Source of the DNA: Pseudomonadota bacterium | GTDB taxonomy: Bacteria > Bdellovibrionota > UBA1018 > CAIMNF01 | DNA: 64,000 nt | Assembly: GCA_027486675.1 (NCBI GenBank) | Contig: JAIXOQ010000030.1 | Span: 1 to 64,000, forward strand | Reading direction: 5' to 3' | Shown: positions 6,698 through 16,039 of the stretch, in pieces | Layout of the letters: every line of letters starts with the position of its first letter | How positions within the stretch are numbered: the stretch's first letter is position 1 | The notes under the pieces: generated by a model | What the model saw: the letters and a program-made list of their open reading frames with translations, nothing else | Told to the model about the DNA's origin: nothing | The model's database searches: none | Position numbers and translations under genes: made by a program

Positions 6698-8404
6698 CAA
6701 GTGTGCTGACTCTTGTCCGCCGACCCTCTTGGTCTTCTTCATCTCCTCGTCCCGAAGATCCTTCCTGAGAATCTTCCCGACGTTAGTCTTTGGAAGCTCA
6801 CTCCTAAACTCTACGTACTTGGGATGTTTGTAGCCGGTAAGATTTTCCTTCATGTGTGTCATGAAATCCTCTTGGGTCAGGCTCGCATCCCGCTTCACAA
6901 CAAAAACCTTCACGGCTTCCCCGCTTTTTTCGTCGGGCACGCCGATGGCCGCTGCTTCCAAGACTTTGGTATTGAGCATGGCCACATCTTCAATTTCATT
7001 CGGATAGACATTAAATCCTGAGACTAAAATCATGTCTTTCTTGCGATCGACGATTTTGAAAAAGCCATCGTCATTCATGTACCCCAAATCGCCAGTCCGA
7101 AAAAAACCATCCTCGGTCATGACTTTTGCGGTTTCATCGGGACGCTCCCAATACCCCTTCATCACTTGCGGACCACGGATGCAGATTTCCCCGACCTGAC
7201 CGATATCCACATCGGCTCCTTCTTCGTCTTTAACGACCACTTCAGTCGAAGGCACCGGTACACCGATAAACCCATTGTATTCCTTCATATGCATAGGATT
7301 GATGCATGCCGCTGGGCTTGTTTCCGTCAAACCGTAGGCCTCAATCAAAGGGGTCTTTGTCAGTTGCTTCCATCGTTCCGCCACCGCTCTTTGGACAGCC
7401 ATGCCGCCGCCAAGGGCTACTTTCAGGTGAGAGAAATCAAGCGAGGTGAAATCTTTGTTCAGCATCAAGGCGTTGAACAAAGTGTTCACACCAGTAATTG
7501 CGGTGAATTTCCATTTTTTTAACTCCTTAATGAATCCTGGAATGTCGCGTGGATTTGTAATCAAGACATTGAGAGCCCCGACCGAGTTAAAGATCAAGCA
7601 GTTCGCGGTGAGTGAGAAAATATGATAGAGCGGCAAGGCGGTAATAATGGTTTCTTTCCCCTCATCAATCAGGAAACGAATCCATGCCCTAGCTTGAAGC
7701 ATATTTGCCACAATGTTTCCATGTGTGAGCATCGCTCCTTTAGACACACCGGTGGTCCCACCGGTATATTGCAAGAAAGCGATGTCTGAATGGGTCAGCA
7801 CTGGCTTACTTAAAGAAGTTCTTGCGCCCATGGCAAGTGCGCGGGCAAAGGGAATTGCTCCTGGAAGATCAAACTCCGGCACCATTTTCTTCACGTATTT
7901 TACAACTGAGTTGACGATGAGACTTTTTGGGAATCCAAGCAGGTCCCCGAGTTCCGTAAGCACGACATGTTTAATCTGCGTCTTATGCAAAACCTTCTGC
8001 AAGGTCTGAGCGAAATTTGCGACGATGACGATTGCTTTTGCCCCTGAGTCATTGAGCTGATGTTCAAGCTCCCGGGCGGTATACAGCGGATTTACGTTGA
8101 CAACAATGAGACCTGCGCGAAGTACCCCAAACATTGCGATCGGGTACTGCAGGAGGTTAGGCATCATGATAGCCACCCGATCCCCACGCTTGAGTTTCAA
8201 GTCGTTCTGTAAAAAGCAAGCAAACTGAGCGGAGGCGGCGTCAATCTGCGAATACGTCAAAGTTTTGCCCATGTTCGCAAAAGAAGGTAGGTCTGCAAAT
8301 TTTTGGAAGCTTGTATCGATGATGTCGACGATAGATGAGTACTCGTTGATGTCGATGACAGCCGGGACCCCAGGTTGATAACTCTTAAGCCAGCGACGTT
8401 CCAT
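6695..8404 (-). CDS. fadD: Long-chain fatty-acid--CoA ligase
   Basis: A 569-residue acyl-CoA synthetase that activates fatty acids with ATP and CoA for beta-oxidation or lipid synthesis. The ANL-superfamily motifs are complete: P-loop YTGGTTGVSKGAML, A5 YGLTETSP, A7 region FFRTGDLGYMNDDGFFKIVD, linker DRKKDMILVSGFNVYPNEIE, and the catalytic lysine in LPKTNVGKILRKDL near the C-terminus. The start at 8404 is chosen for the GAGGAG ribosome-binding site and the typical N-terminus MERRWLKSYQPGVP; the longer frame to 8521 runs into the divergent aconitase gene. The last roughly 14 residues and the TAA stop adjoin the decayed IS end. It diverges from acnA across 66 bp. Confidence 0.9.
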   Translation of the reverse strand: MERRWLKSYQPGVPAVIDINEYSSIVDIIDTSFQKFADLPSFANMGKTLTYSQIDAASAQFACFLQNDLKLKRGDRVAIMMPNLLQYPIAMFGVLRAGLIVVNVNPLYTARELEHQLNDSGAKAIVIVANFAQTLQKVLHKTQIKHVVLTELGDLLGFPKSLIVNSVVKYVKKMVPEFDLPGAIPFARALAMGARTSLSKPVLTHSDIAFLQYTGGTTGVSKGAMLTHGNIVANMLQARAWIRFLIDEGKETIITALPLYHIFSLTANCLIFNSVGALNVLITNPRDIPGFIKELKKWKFTAITGVNTLFNALMLNKDFTSLDFSHLKVALGGGMAVQRAVAERWKQLTKTPLIEAYGLTETSPAACINPMHMKEYNGFIGVPVPSTEVVVKDEEGADVDIGQVGEICIRGPQVMKGYWERPDETAKVMTEDGFFRTGDLGYMNDDGFFKIVDRKKDMILVSGFNVYPNEIEDVAMLNTKVLEAAAIGVPDEKSGEAVKVFVVKRDASLTQEDFMTHMKENLTGYKHPKYVEFRSELPKTNVGKILRKDLRDEEMKKTKRVGGQESAHL

Positions 8405-8470
8405 AAAGCGTGTCTCCTCGTGTGCTCCAAAGAATAGGTGATTCCTTTGAATTTTGCTACACTGGTAGCC

Positions 8471-11179
8471 ATGAAATCTACAGCGCCCGACAGCTTCAAA
8501 AGCAAATCTACACTCACGCAAGATGGCAAAAGCTACGATTACTGGTCTCTACCACAATTTGAAAAAACATCGGGCAAAGACATTAAGCGACTCCCCTATT
8601 CGATGAGGGTATTACTCGAAAATTTATTGCGACACGAAGATGGGCACGCGATCAAAAAAGCCGACATTGAGACCATTGCGAATTGGAATCCAAAAGCGGA
8701 GCCAGACGCCGAAATTCAATTCACCCCTGCGCGGACGGTTTTGCAGGATCTGACCGGTGTCCCTGCAGTATGTGACCTAGCGGCAATGCGAGCCGCAATG
8801 AAGCGTCTGGGAGGCAACCCAGACAAGATCAATCCGCTCACTCCAGCTGACCTCGTCATCGATCACTCTGTGCATGTTGATTTTTTTGGATCGAACGATG
8901 CTTTCACAAAAAACAGAGCCCTCGAATACGAACGCAACGAAGAACGCTACCAGTTCCTGCGTTGGGGTCAAAAAGCATTCCGTAATTTTAGGGTTGTGCC
9001 TCCTGAGACCGGCATCGTCCATCAAGTGAATCTAGAATTCCTAGCGACCGTCGCCATGAACGCTGATTTTCGTGGTGCTCCCGCTATTTATCCTGACTCC
9101 TGTGTTGGTACAGACTCACACACCACTATGATCAATGGGCTCGGAGTCGTCGGATGGGGCGTGGGTGGGATTGAGGCTGAGGCGGCAATGCTCGGTCAGC
9201 CGATTTCTATGCTCTTGCCGCAGGTAGTTGGGGTCAAATTGACCGGCAAACTTCGTGCAGGCACTACCGCTACGGACCTGGTGCTCACCGTCACTCAGAT
9301 TCTAAGAAAAAAAGGAGTTGTCGGAAAATTCGTCGAGTTCTTCGGGCCTGGAATTTCGTCTTTGTCTTTAGCGGATCGCGCAACGATCGCAAACATGGCG
9401 CCAGAATACGGCGCAACCATTGGATTCTTTCCTGTCGACGAAAAGACGATGGATTATCTGAAACTTACTGGCCGCGGCTCAGCAATCCCGCTTGTGAAAG
9501 CGTATTATCAAGCCCAAGGCCTTTGGTACACACCAGATCTGCCGGAACCAGAGTTTAGCGATATTGTCGCCTTAGATATCTCGACCGTTGAACCTTCTCT
9601 TGCGGGACCGTCTCGCCCACAGGACAGGGTCGCACTCACAGCGGTCAAATCAGGTTTTGCAACCGAGCTTCCCAACCTACTTTCACAACTGAAAGATCCG
9701 AACACTAAGGTCGATTCGCAAGTTGAAACCACAATCGGTGGTGTCACCTCAAAAATAGAACACGGATCCGTTGTGATTGCTGCCATTACAAGTTGCACGA
9801 ACACCTCTAACCCTGTGGGTCTTATGACCGCAGGCCTCATCGCGAAGAAGGCTGTAGAGAAAGGCCTGCGCACAAAGCCATGGGTGAAAACATCTCTCGC
9901 TCCTGGATCGAAGGTGGTTACAGACTACCTTCGGGAATCAGGACTTCTGCCGTTCCTAGAAACATTACGATTTAATCTCGTGGGCTATGGCTGCACTACA
10001 TGTATCGGAAATGCAGGTCCTCTGATTCCGGAGGTTTCCCAAGCAGTCAATGAAGGAAAACTCATTGTTTCGAGTGTCCTGTCGGGCAACAGAAACTTTG
10101 AAGGACGCATTAACACACAAGTACGCGCGAATTATCTAGCGTCACCCGCGCTCGTGGTCGCGTACGCGCTTGCGGGAAATATCTCGATTGATATTTCAAA
10201 AGATCCGCTCGGTATCGGAGCCGACGGAAAGCCTGTCTTCCTAAAGGATGTTTGGCCGGCGCCAGAAGAAATCGAAGCATTAGCAAATAAACACGTCACA
10301 AGTCACCAGTTTGAAAACAGCTACAAGGACGTCTTCGCAGGGGATGAACTGTGGCAGAAGCTCAAAGTCCCAACCGGAGATCTGTATACCTTTGATCCAA
10401 ACTCAACCTACATTAAGGAACCTTCCTTCTTGCAAGGTTTGACCTTGGATTTAAAGCCGCTATCCAATATTCAAGGAGCAAGGATTCTGGCTTTGCTGGG
10501 TGACTCGATAACCACTGACCACATCAGTCCGGCTGGGTCTATCTCTTCCAAGTCCCCTACGGCCAAATATCTGATTGAGCGAAAGGTAGATCCAAAAGAC
10601 TTCAATTCATACGGCGCTCGCCGCGGGAATCACGAAGTCATGGTTCGCGGGACATTCGCAAACGTGCGTCTTAAAAATAAGATCATGAATGGTGCTGAAG
10701 GTGGGCTGACCAGACACTTCCCGGATGGCGTCGAGCTTTCGATCTTTGATGCAGCGGAAAAGTACAAACAAGAGGGAGTTCCGCTTGTCGTTATTGCAGG
10801 CAAGGAGTATGGAACCGGATCGTCGCGCGACTGGGCTGCGAAGGGAACGATGATGCTCGGCGTGAAGGCTGTACTCACCGAAAGTTTTGAGCGTATTCAT
10901 CGCTCGAACTTAGTGGGTATGGGTGTCGCTCCTCTTCAATTCTTACCAGGTGAAAATCAATCGACTTGGAATCTAGTTGGAAATGAAGTGATCGACATTG
11001 AAGGCTTAACCCAGCCTGAGCCAGGGCAGAATTTAAATGTAAAAGTTCAATACGCCGACAAGACCACAAAGACCTTCCAAGTTCGCTGTAGGATCGATAC
11101 CCCAAACGAGGTCGAGTACTTTAAGCACGGAGGGATCCTACCCTTCGTTGTGCGTCAGCTCCTCAAAGGGGGCGCATGA
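8471..11179 (+). CDS. acnA: Aconitate hydratase A
   Basis: A 902-residue AcnA/IRP-type aconitase that interconverts citrate and isocitrate in the TCA cycle in the cytoplasm. Cluster ligands are visible in ITSCTNTSNPVGLM and GYGCTTCIGNAGPL (three Cys). Other family blocks are DSCVGTDSHTTMINGLGVVG near the first third, GDSITTDHISPAG opening the swivel domain, YGARRGNHEVMVRGTFANVR, and AGKEYGTGSSRDWAAKG. The start at 8471 (MKSTAPDSF) is preferred over the upstream ATG at 8438, because homology begins after it and it leaves room for divergent promoters. The next small gene overlaps its stop by 4 bp, so a downstream operon is likely. Confidence 0.95.
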   Translation: MKSTAPDSFKSKSTLTQDGKSYDYWSLPQFEKTSGKDIKRLPYSMRVLLENLLRHEDGHAIKKADIETIANWNPKAEPDAEIQFTPARTVLQDLTGVPAVCDLAAMRAAMKRLGGNPDKINPLTPADLVIDHSVHVDFFGSNDAFTKNRALEYERNEERYQFLRWGQKAFRNFRVVPPETGIVHQVNLEFLATVAMNADFRGAPAIYPDSCVGTDSHTTMINGLGVVGWGVGGIEAEAAMLGQPISMLLPQVVGVKLTGKLRAGTTATDLVLTVTQILRKKGVVGKFVEFFGPGISSLSLADRATIANMAPEYGATIGFFPVDEKTMDYLKLTGRGSAIPLVKAYYQAQGLWYTPDLPEPEFSDIVALDISTVEPSLAGPSRPQDRVALTAVKSGFATELPNLLSQLKDPNTKVDSQVETTIGGVTSKIEHGSVVIAAITSCTNTSNPVGLMTAGLIAKKAVEKGLRTKPWVKTSLAPGSKVVTDYLRESGLLPFLETLRFNLVGYGCTTCIGNAGPLIPEVSQAVNEGKLIVSSVLSGNRNFEGRINTQVRANYLASPALVVAYALAGNISIDISKDPLGIGADGKPVFLKDVWPAPEEIEALANKHVTSHQFENSYKDVFAGDELWQKLKVPTGDLYTFDPNSTYIKEPSFLQGLTLDLKPLSNIQGARILALLGDSITTDHISPAGSISSKSPTAKYLIERKVDPKDFNSYGARRGNHEVMVRGTFANVRLKNKIMNGAEGGLTRHFPDGVELSIFDAAEKYKQEGVPLVVIAGKEYGTGSSRDWAAKGTMMLGVKAVLTESFERIHRSNLVGMGVAPLQFLPGENQSTWNLVGNEVIDIEGLTQPEPGQNLNVKVQYADKTTKTFQVRCRIDTPNEVEYFKHGGILPFVVRQLLKGGA

Positions 11180-11454
11180 TGTCGGAAAGGGGAACGAACC
11201 CTCGACTCGCTAAGGGCCTCAAGCTGGATCTCATTGAACGCATGCTTGGGCTTAGACATAAGCTTAAAGTGCACGACAGCATGAAAGTGCCAGATACCCA
11301 CGAAGAGCTTGCCAGCAGTCTCAACGCCCGCTGGGAAATCGAGGACGAGATCCATGCGATTGAAGAGCTCCTTGCTGAAGACCGCGCTGAAATCATCGCC
11401 GAACGCCGGGAACAACTTCTAGGCGGCATCGTAAAAAAGAAAAAAGAATTTTAA
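11176..11454 (+). CDS. Small helical protein of unknown function
   Basis: A 92-residue, highly charged and probably all-helical protein (DLIERMLGLRHKLKVH, then DEIHAIEELLAEDRAEIIAE, ending VKKKKEF). No family is recognised and there are no cysteines or membrane segments. Its ATG overlaps the acnA stop (ATGA), and it is followed after 4 bp by the LOG-family gene, so it is translationally coupled in the acnA operon. The reading frame is credible from this context rather than from homology. Confidence 0.6.
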   Translation: MMSERGTNPRLAKGLKLDLIERMLGLRHKLKVHDSMKVPDTHEELASSLNARWEIEDEIHAIEELLAEDRAEIIAERREQLLGGIVKKKKEF

Positions 11455-11458
11455 CTCC

Positions 11459-12127
11459 GTGAATAACCATGATGTAGCGGCAAGAAGTGGGTTATCCCGC
11501 TTGTGGGGGGATACTCTTTTTTATCTCCGTGTTTCATACAGCTTTTTCTTGGGCTTTTATCTCCTCAGAAGAGCGAAAAATATCGTAACAGTGTTTGGAT
11601 CAGCGCGTATGAAAGAGGACCACCCCCACTACGCTAGTGCTCGCGCTGTGGCAGCCTCTCTTGCTAGGCGCGGGTTCACTATTATGACCGGGGGAGGCCC
11701 TTCAGTGATGGCGGCCGCCAATCGGGGGGCCTTTGAAGCGGGCGGCAATTCAATAGGGCTCAATATTGTTATCCCGCGCGAACAGAGCGCAAATCCGTAC
11801 CTCACGCATAAATTTGAAACGCCTTACTTTTTTACTCGTAAAGTACTACTCACGCGCTATTCCTCCGCCTTCATAGTCTATCCGGGAGGTATCGGGACAT
11901 GGGACGAGCTGTTTGAGATTCTGATTCTGATGGTCACCGGAAAGATGCCCCGTAGGCCTATTATTTTGGTAGAGCGTGCGTATTGGAAGGGGCTCTGGCA
12001 ATGGATAGAAGATGAAGCCGCCCCAAGGGGATTACTGAGCTTGTCTGAGATTTCTTGGGTTAAATCAGTAGACACAGATGCGGAGATCCTTTCCGCGATG
12101 GCTGATCTTCATGTTAGCTTGAAATAA
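11459..12127 (+). CDS. LOG family protein (nucleotide phosphoribohydrolase-like)
   Basis: A 222-residue protein of the LOG/lysine-decarboxylase-like Rossmann family, whose members hydrolyse N6-modified or ordinary nucleoside 5'-monophosphates to base and ribose phosphate. The diagnostic motifs are IVTVFGSARMKEDHPHY, ITMTGGGP-like (residues about 76-83, TIMTGGGPSVMAAANRGAFE), and YPGGIGTWDELFEILILMVT, corresponding to the PGGxGTxxE catalytic motif. The start is GTG at 11459. The N-terminal roughly 40 residues are hydrophobic and aromatic-rich (LFYLRVSYSFFLGFYLL), which is unusual and may anchor the protein at the membrane. It lies downstream of acnA with almost no gap. Confidence 0.8.
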   Translation: MNNHDVAARSGLSRLWGDTLFYLRVSYSFFLGFYLLRRAKNIVTVFGSARMKEDHPHYASARAVAASLARRGFTIMTGGGPSVMAAANRGAFEAGGNSIGLNIVIPREQSANPYLTHKFETPYFFTRKVLLTRYSSAFIVYPGGIGTWDELFEILILMVTGKMPRRPIILVERAYWKGLWQWIEDEAAPRGLLSLSEISWVKSVDTDAEILSAMADLHVSLK

Positions 12128-12142
12128 ATGAGGAGATTAACC

Positions 12143-12643
12143 ATGAAACAGACTTTCGCTTTTACACGTTCTTTCACTTTAGCAGCTTCAACCCTTGCAC
12201 TCGCGTTCGCTTTCACCGCCTGCACCAAAAAGGCTCCAGAAGTAGCGCCGGTACCCGCAGAAGCACCGGCTTCAGCCCCCGCTGAAACGTCAGCACCTGC
12301 GGCTAAAGCAGAAGAGCTAAAGATTGAGGACATCAAGGTTGGAACAGGTGCCGTTGCTGCAGCAGCAGACAGCCCCTCCGTCACAGTTCATTACACAGGA
12401 ACACTGCTGGACGGCACTAAGTTTGACTCTTCCGTCGGTGGGAAACCTTTCACATTTGTCCTAGGCGCTGGCCAAGTGATCCAAGGTTGGGACAAAGGGC
12501 TTGAAGGAATGAAAGTGGGCGGCAAAAGAAAACTCACCATTCCAGCCGCAATGGCCTACGGCGCAAGCGCGGTGGGAACCATTCCAGCGAACTCGACTCT
12601 GCTCTTTGACGTCGAACTTCTAAAAGTCGAAAAGGCAAAATAA
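12143..12643 (+). CDS. FKBP-type peptidyl-prolyl isomerase lipoprotein
   Basis: A 166-residue lipoprotein. The signal peptide ends in a lipobox FTAC-TKK (residues about 25-28), followed by an Ala/Pro/Glu-rich linker (about residues 35-65) and a single FKBP domain. The domain contains VTVHYTGTLLDGTKFDSS, VIQGWDKGLEGMKVGGKRKL and IPAAMAYGA, the core of the active site. It catalyses prolyl isomerisation of extracytoplasmic proteins, most likely anchored in the periplasm. The ATG at 12143 is chosen because AGGAG lies 8 nt before it and it begins the signal peptide directly. It follows the LOG gene by 15 bp. Confidence 0.9.
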   Translation: MKQTFAFTRSFTLAASTLALAFAFTACTKKAPEVAPVPAEAPASAPAETSAPAAKAEELKIEDIKVGTGAVAAAADSPSVTVHYTGTLLDGTKFDSSVGGKPFTFVLGAGQVIQGWDKGLEGMKVGGKRKLTIPAAMAYGASAVGTIPANSTLLFDVELLKVEKAK

Positions 12644-12657
12644 TCAAAAGCCCTAAG

Positions 12658-13038
12658 TTGAATCGTAAGGCCCTCCAAGACCTCGTTCATGAGGTGGGAG
12701 GGCCTTCGTCTATCCGCACGATCAACCGAGTTTTCTATACGCGCATGAATCAGGACGTCATGCTGAGCTTCTTCTTTGATGGTAAAGATCTGTCTCAGAT
12801 CGCGGACCGGCAATCTGCATTTCTGCTCAAAAGTGCGGGATTCCCCGTAGATGTTGATGAGCTGCTTGCGCCTTCTCTAGCTCACAAAAAGCTTGCCCCG
12901 ATTCTCCCCGGTCATTTTAATCGCCGCATGACCCTACTGAAAGAAGTCTTACTTGCTTCAGGTCTTACACCCGCGCAGACCGAAGTCTGGGTCAGTTTTG
13001 AAGAATCATTCCGGGGTCAAGTCGTCAGCCCCCAATGA
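12658..13038 (+). CDS. Truncated haemoglobin (group I-like)
   Basis: A 126-residue globin of the truncated 2/2 type. Helix B/CD region motifs are INRVFYTRMNQDVMLSFFF, and the E region is DRQSAFLLKSAGF. The probable proximal (F8) histidine lies in SLAHKKLAPIL, followed by the typical HFNRRMTLLKEVL. Such proteins bind oxygen or nitric oxide and often serve in detoxification. The start appears to be TTG at 12658, because there is no in-frame ATG at the N-terminus and the family alignment begins here. It lies 14 bp after the FKBP gene. A long inverted repeat lies between it and the convergent topoisomerase gene. Confidence 0.8.
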   Translation: MNRKALQDLVHEVGGPSSIRTINRVFYTRMNQDVMLSFFFDGKDLSQIADRQSAFLLKSAGFPVDVDELLAPSLAHKKLAPILPGHFNRRMTLLKEVLLASGLTPAQTEVWVSFEESFRGQVVSPQ

Positions 13039-13076
13039 GCTGAACCAAAGGATACATTTCGTAGCCTGCTGCTAGG

Positions 13077-13151
13077 GCCAAACAAACAAGTCCCCATTTG
13101 TTCCACCCGTCAGAGTTAAGGGTTACACAAATGGGGACTTGTTTGTTTGGC
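13077..13151. repeat. 25-bp perfect inverted repeat, REP/terminator-like
   Basis: Arms at 13077-13101 and 13127-13151 are perfectly complementary over 25 bp (core CAAACAAGTCCCCATTTGT) around a 25-nt loop. It sits between the convergent globin and topoisomerase VI A genes, a typical place for extragenic palindromes and bidirectional terminators. There is no U-tract. The remaining 13152-13250 bases hold nothing recognisable. Confidence 0.65.
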
Positions 13152-13250
13152 ACTGCCAGGGAGATGAGGACGTAGCCGCTTTACGTTCAGCCATTTGGGT
13201 CCGGCGATCCTTCTGCTAGGTTTTAACCCGCGTCCATGTACGGATGCGTC

Positions 13251-14408
13251 CTACACGTATGAGCCGGACTTAATTTTATCTATGATGATTTTCTCTGGCA
13301 TGGTTGGGTCCTTTGGATCCACCGAAAAGAACGCCTGCTGCTCGCAACGACGTTTGTTCTTCAGCAGCCATTTCAGGATCTCTGCGGAACCTTTGTTCCG
13401 TTTGTCCTGAAAGAACGGGTCGTTCTTGAGAGCGTCATCCGCTTTCTTCAATGCCCGGACTTCTTGTGCGTCATTCTCCTTCACCGGATAATCGAATAAA
13501 TCATACTTCGCGATATCCTGAGGCAACACTCCAAGAAACTTCACTTCTGGGGCTGAGTAATCCTGGTTCCGAATCAATGAGGCCGCAGAACCCGCTTTCA
13601 AAGTCCGATAAATGTTCTGCATCGTATACGCATCGAGGTCTCCAAAGAAATAGAGTGGGACCTTGAGCTGCTCTTGAATGAGTTTGCACCATCCACGCAC
13701 GGAGTTGCTGGGAACCCCTTGGGCACCAACAACGATCGCGTTGTGCCGTTTCGTGAATCCGTTTGCCACCAAGGTGTTAGCGGTACCTTCAGACTCGACG
13801 ATCAGACAAAAGTCGATTTTCTTTGAAACTGACAAACTTAGGTTTTGAGGCCTATTTTTCGGCATAAATGGAGAGGTCCCTAGCTTAGACAGCTCAATGA
13901 CTGCTTGTTCCCCATCTGCCAGAGTCTCGGTGACGATCAGCTGTTGGGAGTAAGTCTGCCCCCCGCGATCGTTGGCATAGCAGTTCAAATCTTCCCTGTA
14001 GCACTCCAAGATTTCACAAACAAAATCGATCGTTTCATCACTCTCATCCTGATCCTGAAAGTCTAAAGGCTTGAGTTTCGACGAACCTTTAATTTCACCT
14101 TTGCCGATGTAATAAAGTTCGCGTTTGGTGTTCACAGCTCCGCTGTCAATGTTTCGAAGGATCACTTCAAGCATGAAGATCGCACGAGACATTTTTTTAA
14201 CCGAGCTGACGTTGAGTTCAGTAGCAACCTTTTTATCACCTGGAGTGAGATACCCCACCTTGTGGTTATAGATCGCGTTATCTAGAGCACACTTCGTGGC
14301 GTAAAGAATAGGACGCTTCGCCTTTTCAAGATCACCGAGTAACTTGGCGCACAACTCCCTGCTAATCGCGGGAATACTGTTCTTGATTGCTGATCTATCT
14401 CTCCTCAC
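13251..14408 (-). CDS. DNA topoisomerase VI subunit A
   Basis: A protein of about 385 residues, the Spo11/Top6A cleaving subunit of type IIB topoisomerase. The active-site tyrosine lies in NTKRELYYIGK within the 5Y-CAP winged-helix domain. The Toprim domain carries LIVESEGTANTLV (glutamate) and YFFGDLDAYTMQNIYR (the DxD metal-binding pair). The frame opens at 14468. GTG at 14408 is preferred because GAGGAGG precedes it by 6 nt and it gives only a 14-bp overlap with the upstream B-subunit gene. A short charged insert (QDQDESDE) follows the catalytic tyrosine. Together with subunit B it would relax supercoils and decatenate DNA by making double-strand breaks. Confidence 0.85.
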   Translation of the reverse strand: MRRDRSAIKNSIPAISRELCAKLLGDLEKAKRPILYATKCALDNAIYNHKVGYLTPGDKKVATELNVSSVKKMSRAIFMLEVILRNIDSGAVNTKRELYYIGKGEIKGSSKLKPLDFQDQDESDETIDFVCEILECYREDLNCYANDRGGQTYSQQLIVTETLADGEQAVIELSKLGTSPFMPKNRPQNLSLSVSKKIDFCLIVESEGTANTLVANGFTKRHNAIVVGAQGVPSNSVRGWCKLIQEQLKVPLYFFGDLDAYTMQNIYRTLKAGSAASLIRNQDYSAPEVKFLGVLPQDIAKYDLFDYPVKENDAQEVRALKKADDALKNDPFFQDKRNKGSAEILKWLLKNKRRCEQQAFFSVDPKDPTMPEKIIIDKIKSGSYV

Positions 14409-16029
14409 CACTGACCTCCTCAAGTCGCTTTGCAGCAACAGCCACTTCATTCTTCGTTTCTGTTGCATCGCGCCCTAAGATCTTCATTAAGCCATCGGTG
14501 GCTCTCTTCTTTTGATCGTCTTTTGCTTTAGTGATGCGCACCAAACCTTCCACCAGAATCGGGCCAAATTGCTCTATATAACGGGTTTTTTCCTCAAGTT
14601 CCGCAGCCTTACTTTCCGCTTTGATGTAGCGCGAAAGCTTTTGTCCGGCCTGCATCAATGCGCGCCGAATTTCTTCCACAAGTTCGTCTGAGGCATCAAT
14701 CGTCTCTTTCGATGCGTTCTTAAACTTGATGAAGGGCGAAACCACAGATACAGCCATGATGTAGGGACCCAGGGGCAAGCTCTCTTTGGGCTGAGCTAAA
14801 CCATAAGAGCGCCAATTGACCGAGGTGATCGCCTGAACAATAGCGCACGCAGACTTGTCGAACTGAAGAGGGACACGATTCGCAAACCGAAGAACCTGGG
14901 CGGGGGCATCCACCTCTGTAACACGCTCTTCCAATCTCGCGATGGCCACTTCAATTTGCACCGGTTTAAAATCACAGATCGTTGGGCTACGGCTTACGAC
15001 AGAGAAAAAATCAACCTTCCCTAAACGTTTGATGCTCTTAGAGAGTGAGTCTTCGCCGATCGAGAGCACTGAAGAGGTCGGAGGTGCTTTCAGAACCATA
15101 TTCTGAAGCGTCGTAAAGAGCGTTAAAAAATCTTTCTCATTCGCCTGGTCAAGCGACTTACTGAGCAACGTCCGATTCACGCCCTGACCACTCTTGATCA
15201 TTTCCTCAAGCACCGAGTCGCCAACCCGTGAGAATGCTTTTTTGAGCCAAGCATCCACCTTAATTTTTCCATAGAGATGGGAGTGAGCCATGAACTCTCC
15301 CAGCTTCATCGTATGTGGATGGGGCTCAATCGCCTCCGGTATCGCTGGAATCACCGAAGACACGCGTTCAATGCTTTGAGGCTCTTGATCGACGAGTTTG
15401 TACTCCATCGAAAGATGAGGGTTCACCAGCGAAGTACCTAGGAGGTAATTGAGAATTCCCGCCTCCCCGTTCACCTGCACCCTACCGTCAAATGTGAATT
15501 CAACAAGTGTTCCGTGCACACGATCCCAATCGATCGTTTCCCGCTGCTTCATGTTTCCGCGATTATTCTTGATGTCGACTTCAATGATCGCCGATACCGC
15601 TTTTCGTTGCGCTTTTGTTTTTGAAATCACTCGAGCGCCCATAGCGCATGTGAGCTGAGCCCACGTCGTAGCCGCAGAGATCCCAATCCCTTGCTGTCCA
15701 CGTGTACATCGGCCGCGCCCGAATTTACTGGAGGCAAGGTACTCACCAAAAACCTTAGGCAAGTCATCGGCTTCAATGCCTGGTCCGTTATCCTCAACAC
15801 GCACTCGAATACGCTCTGAGTTTTTCATGGTACCGGCACCAAGTCGTTCAATAATAATTTTTAAATCGGGCAGAATGCCATGCTCCTCACATGCATCGAG
15901 CGCATTATCCACTGCTTCTTTGAGAGTCGTGAGCACCGCCTTCGTGAGTGAGCTAAATCCCACCTGCTGAAGGTTCTTAGAAAAATACTCTGCGGTGCTC
16001 GATGTAGTGATCTTGTTGTCGCGAGCCAT
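14395..16029 (-). CDS. DNA topoisomerase VI subunit B
   Basis: A protein of about 544 residues with a GHKL ATPase. Motifs are KEAVDNALDACEEHG (Mg-binding Asn), VRVEDNGPGIEADDLPKVFG (G1), and GRCTRGQQGIGISAATTWAQ (G2/lid). A transducer region follows, ending in a helical, lysine-rich C-terminus. ATP-driven dimerisation of this subunit gates the DNA strand cut by subunit A. The start at 16029 (MARDNKITTSSTAEYFSKN) follows family alignment; a TTG at 16065 would extend into the helicase gene. The gene begins 10 bp after the helicase-nuclease stop, so the three genes form one operon. Confidence 0.85.
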   Translation of the reverse strand: MARDNKITTSSTAEYFSKNLQQVGFSSLTKAVLTTLKEAVDNALDACEEHGILPDLKIIIERLGAGTMKNSERIRVRVEDNGPGIEADDLPKVFGEYLASSKFGRGRCTRGQQGIGISAATTWAQLTCAMGARVISKTKAQRKAVSAIIEVDIKNNRGNMKQRETIDWDRVHGTLVEFTFDGRVQVNGEAGILNYLLGTSLVNPHLSMEYKLVDQEPQSIERVSSVIPAIPEAIEPHPHTMKLGEFMAHSHLYGKIKVDAWLKKAFSRVGDSVLEEMIKSGQGVNRTLLSKSLDQANEKDFLTLFTTLQNMVLKAPPTSSVLSIGEDSLSKSIKRLGKVDFFSVVSRSPTICDFKPVQIEVAIARLEERVTEVDAPAQVLRFANRVPLQFDKSACAIVQAITSVNWRSYGLAQPKESLPLGPYIMAVSVVSPFIKFKNASKETIDASDELVEEIRRALMQAGQKLSRYIKAESKAAELEEKTRYIEQFGPILVEGLVRITKAKDDQKKRATDGLMKILGRDATETKNEVAVAAKRLEEVSGEER

Positions 16030-16039
16030 ATTGAGAAGT

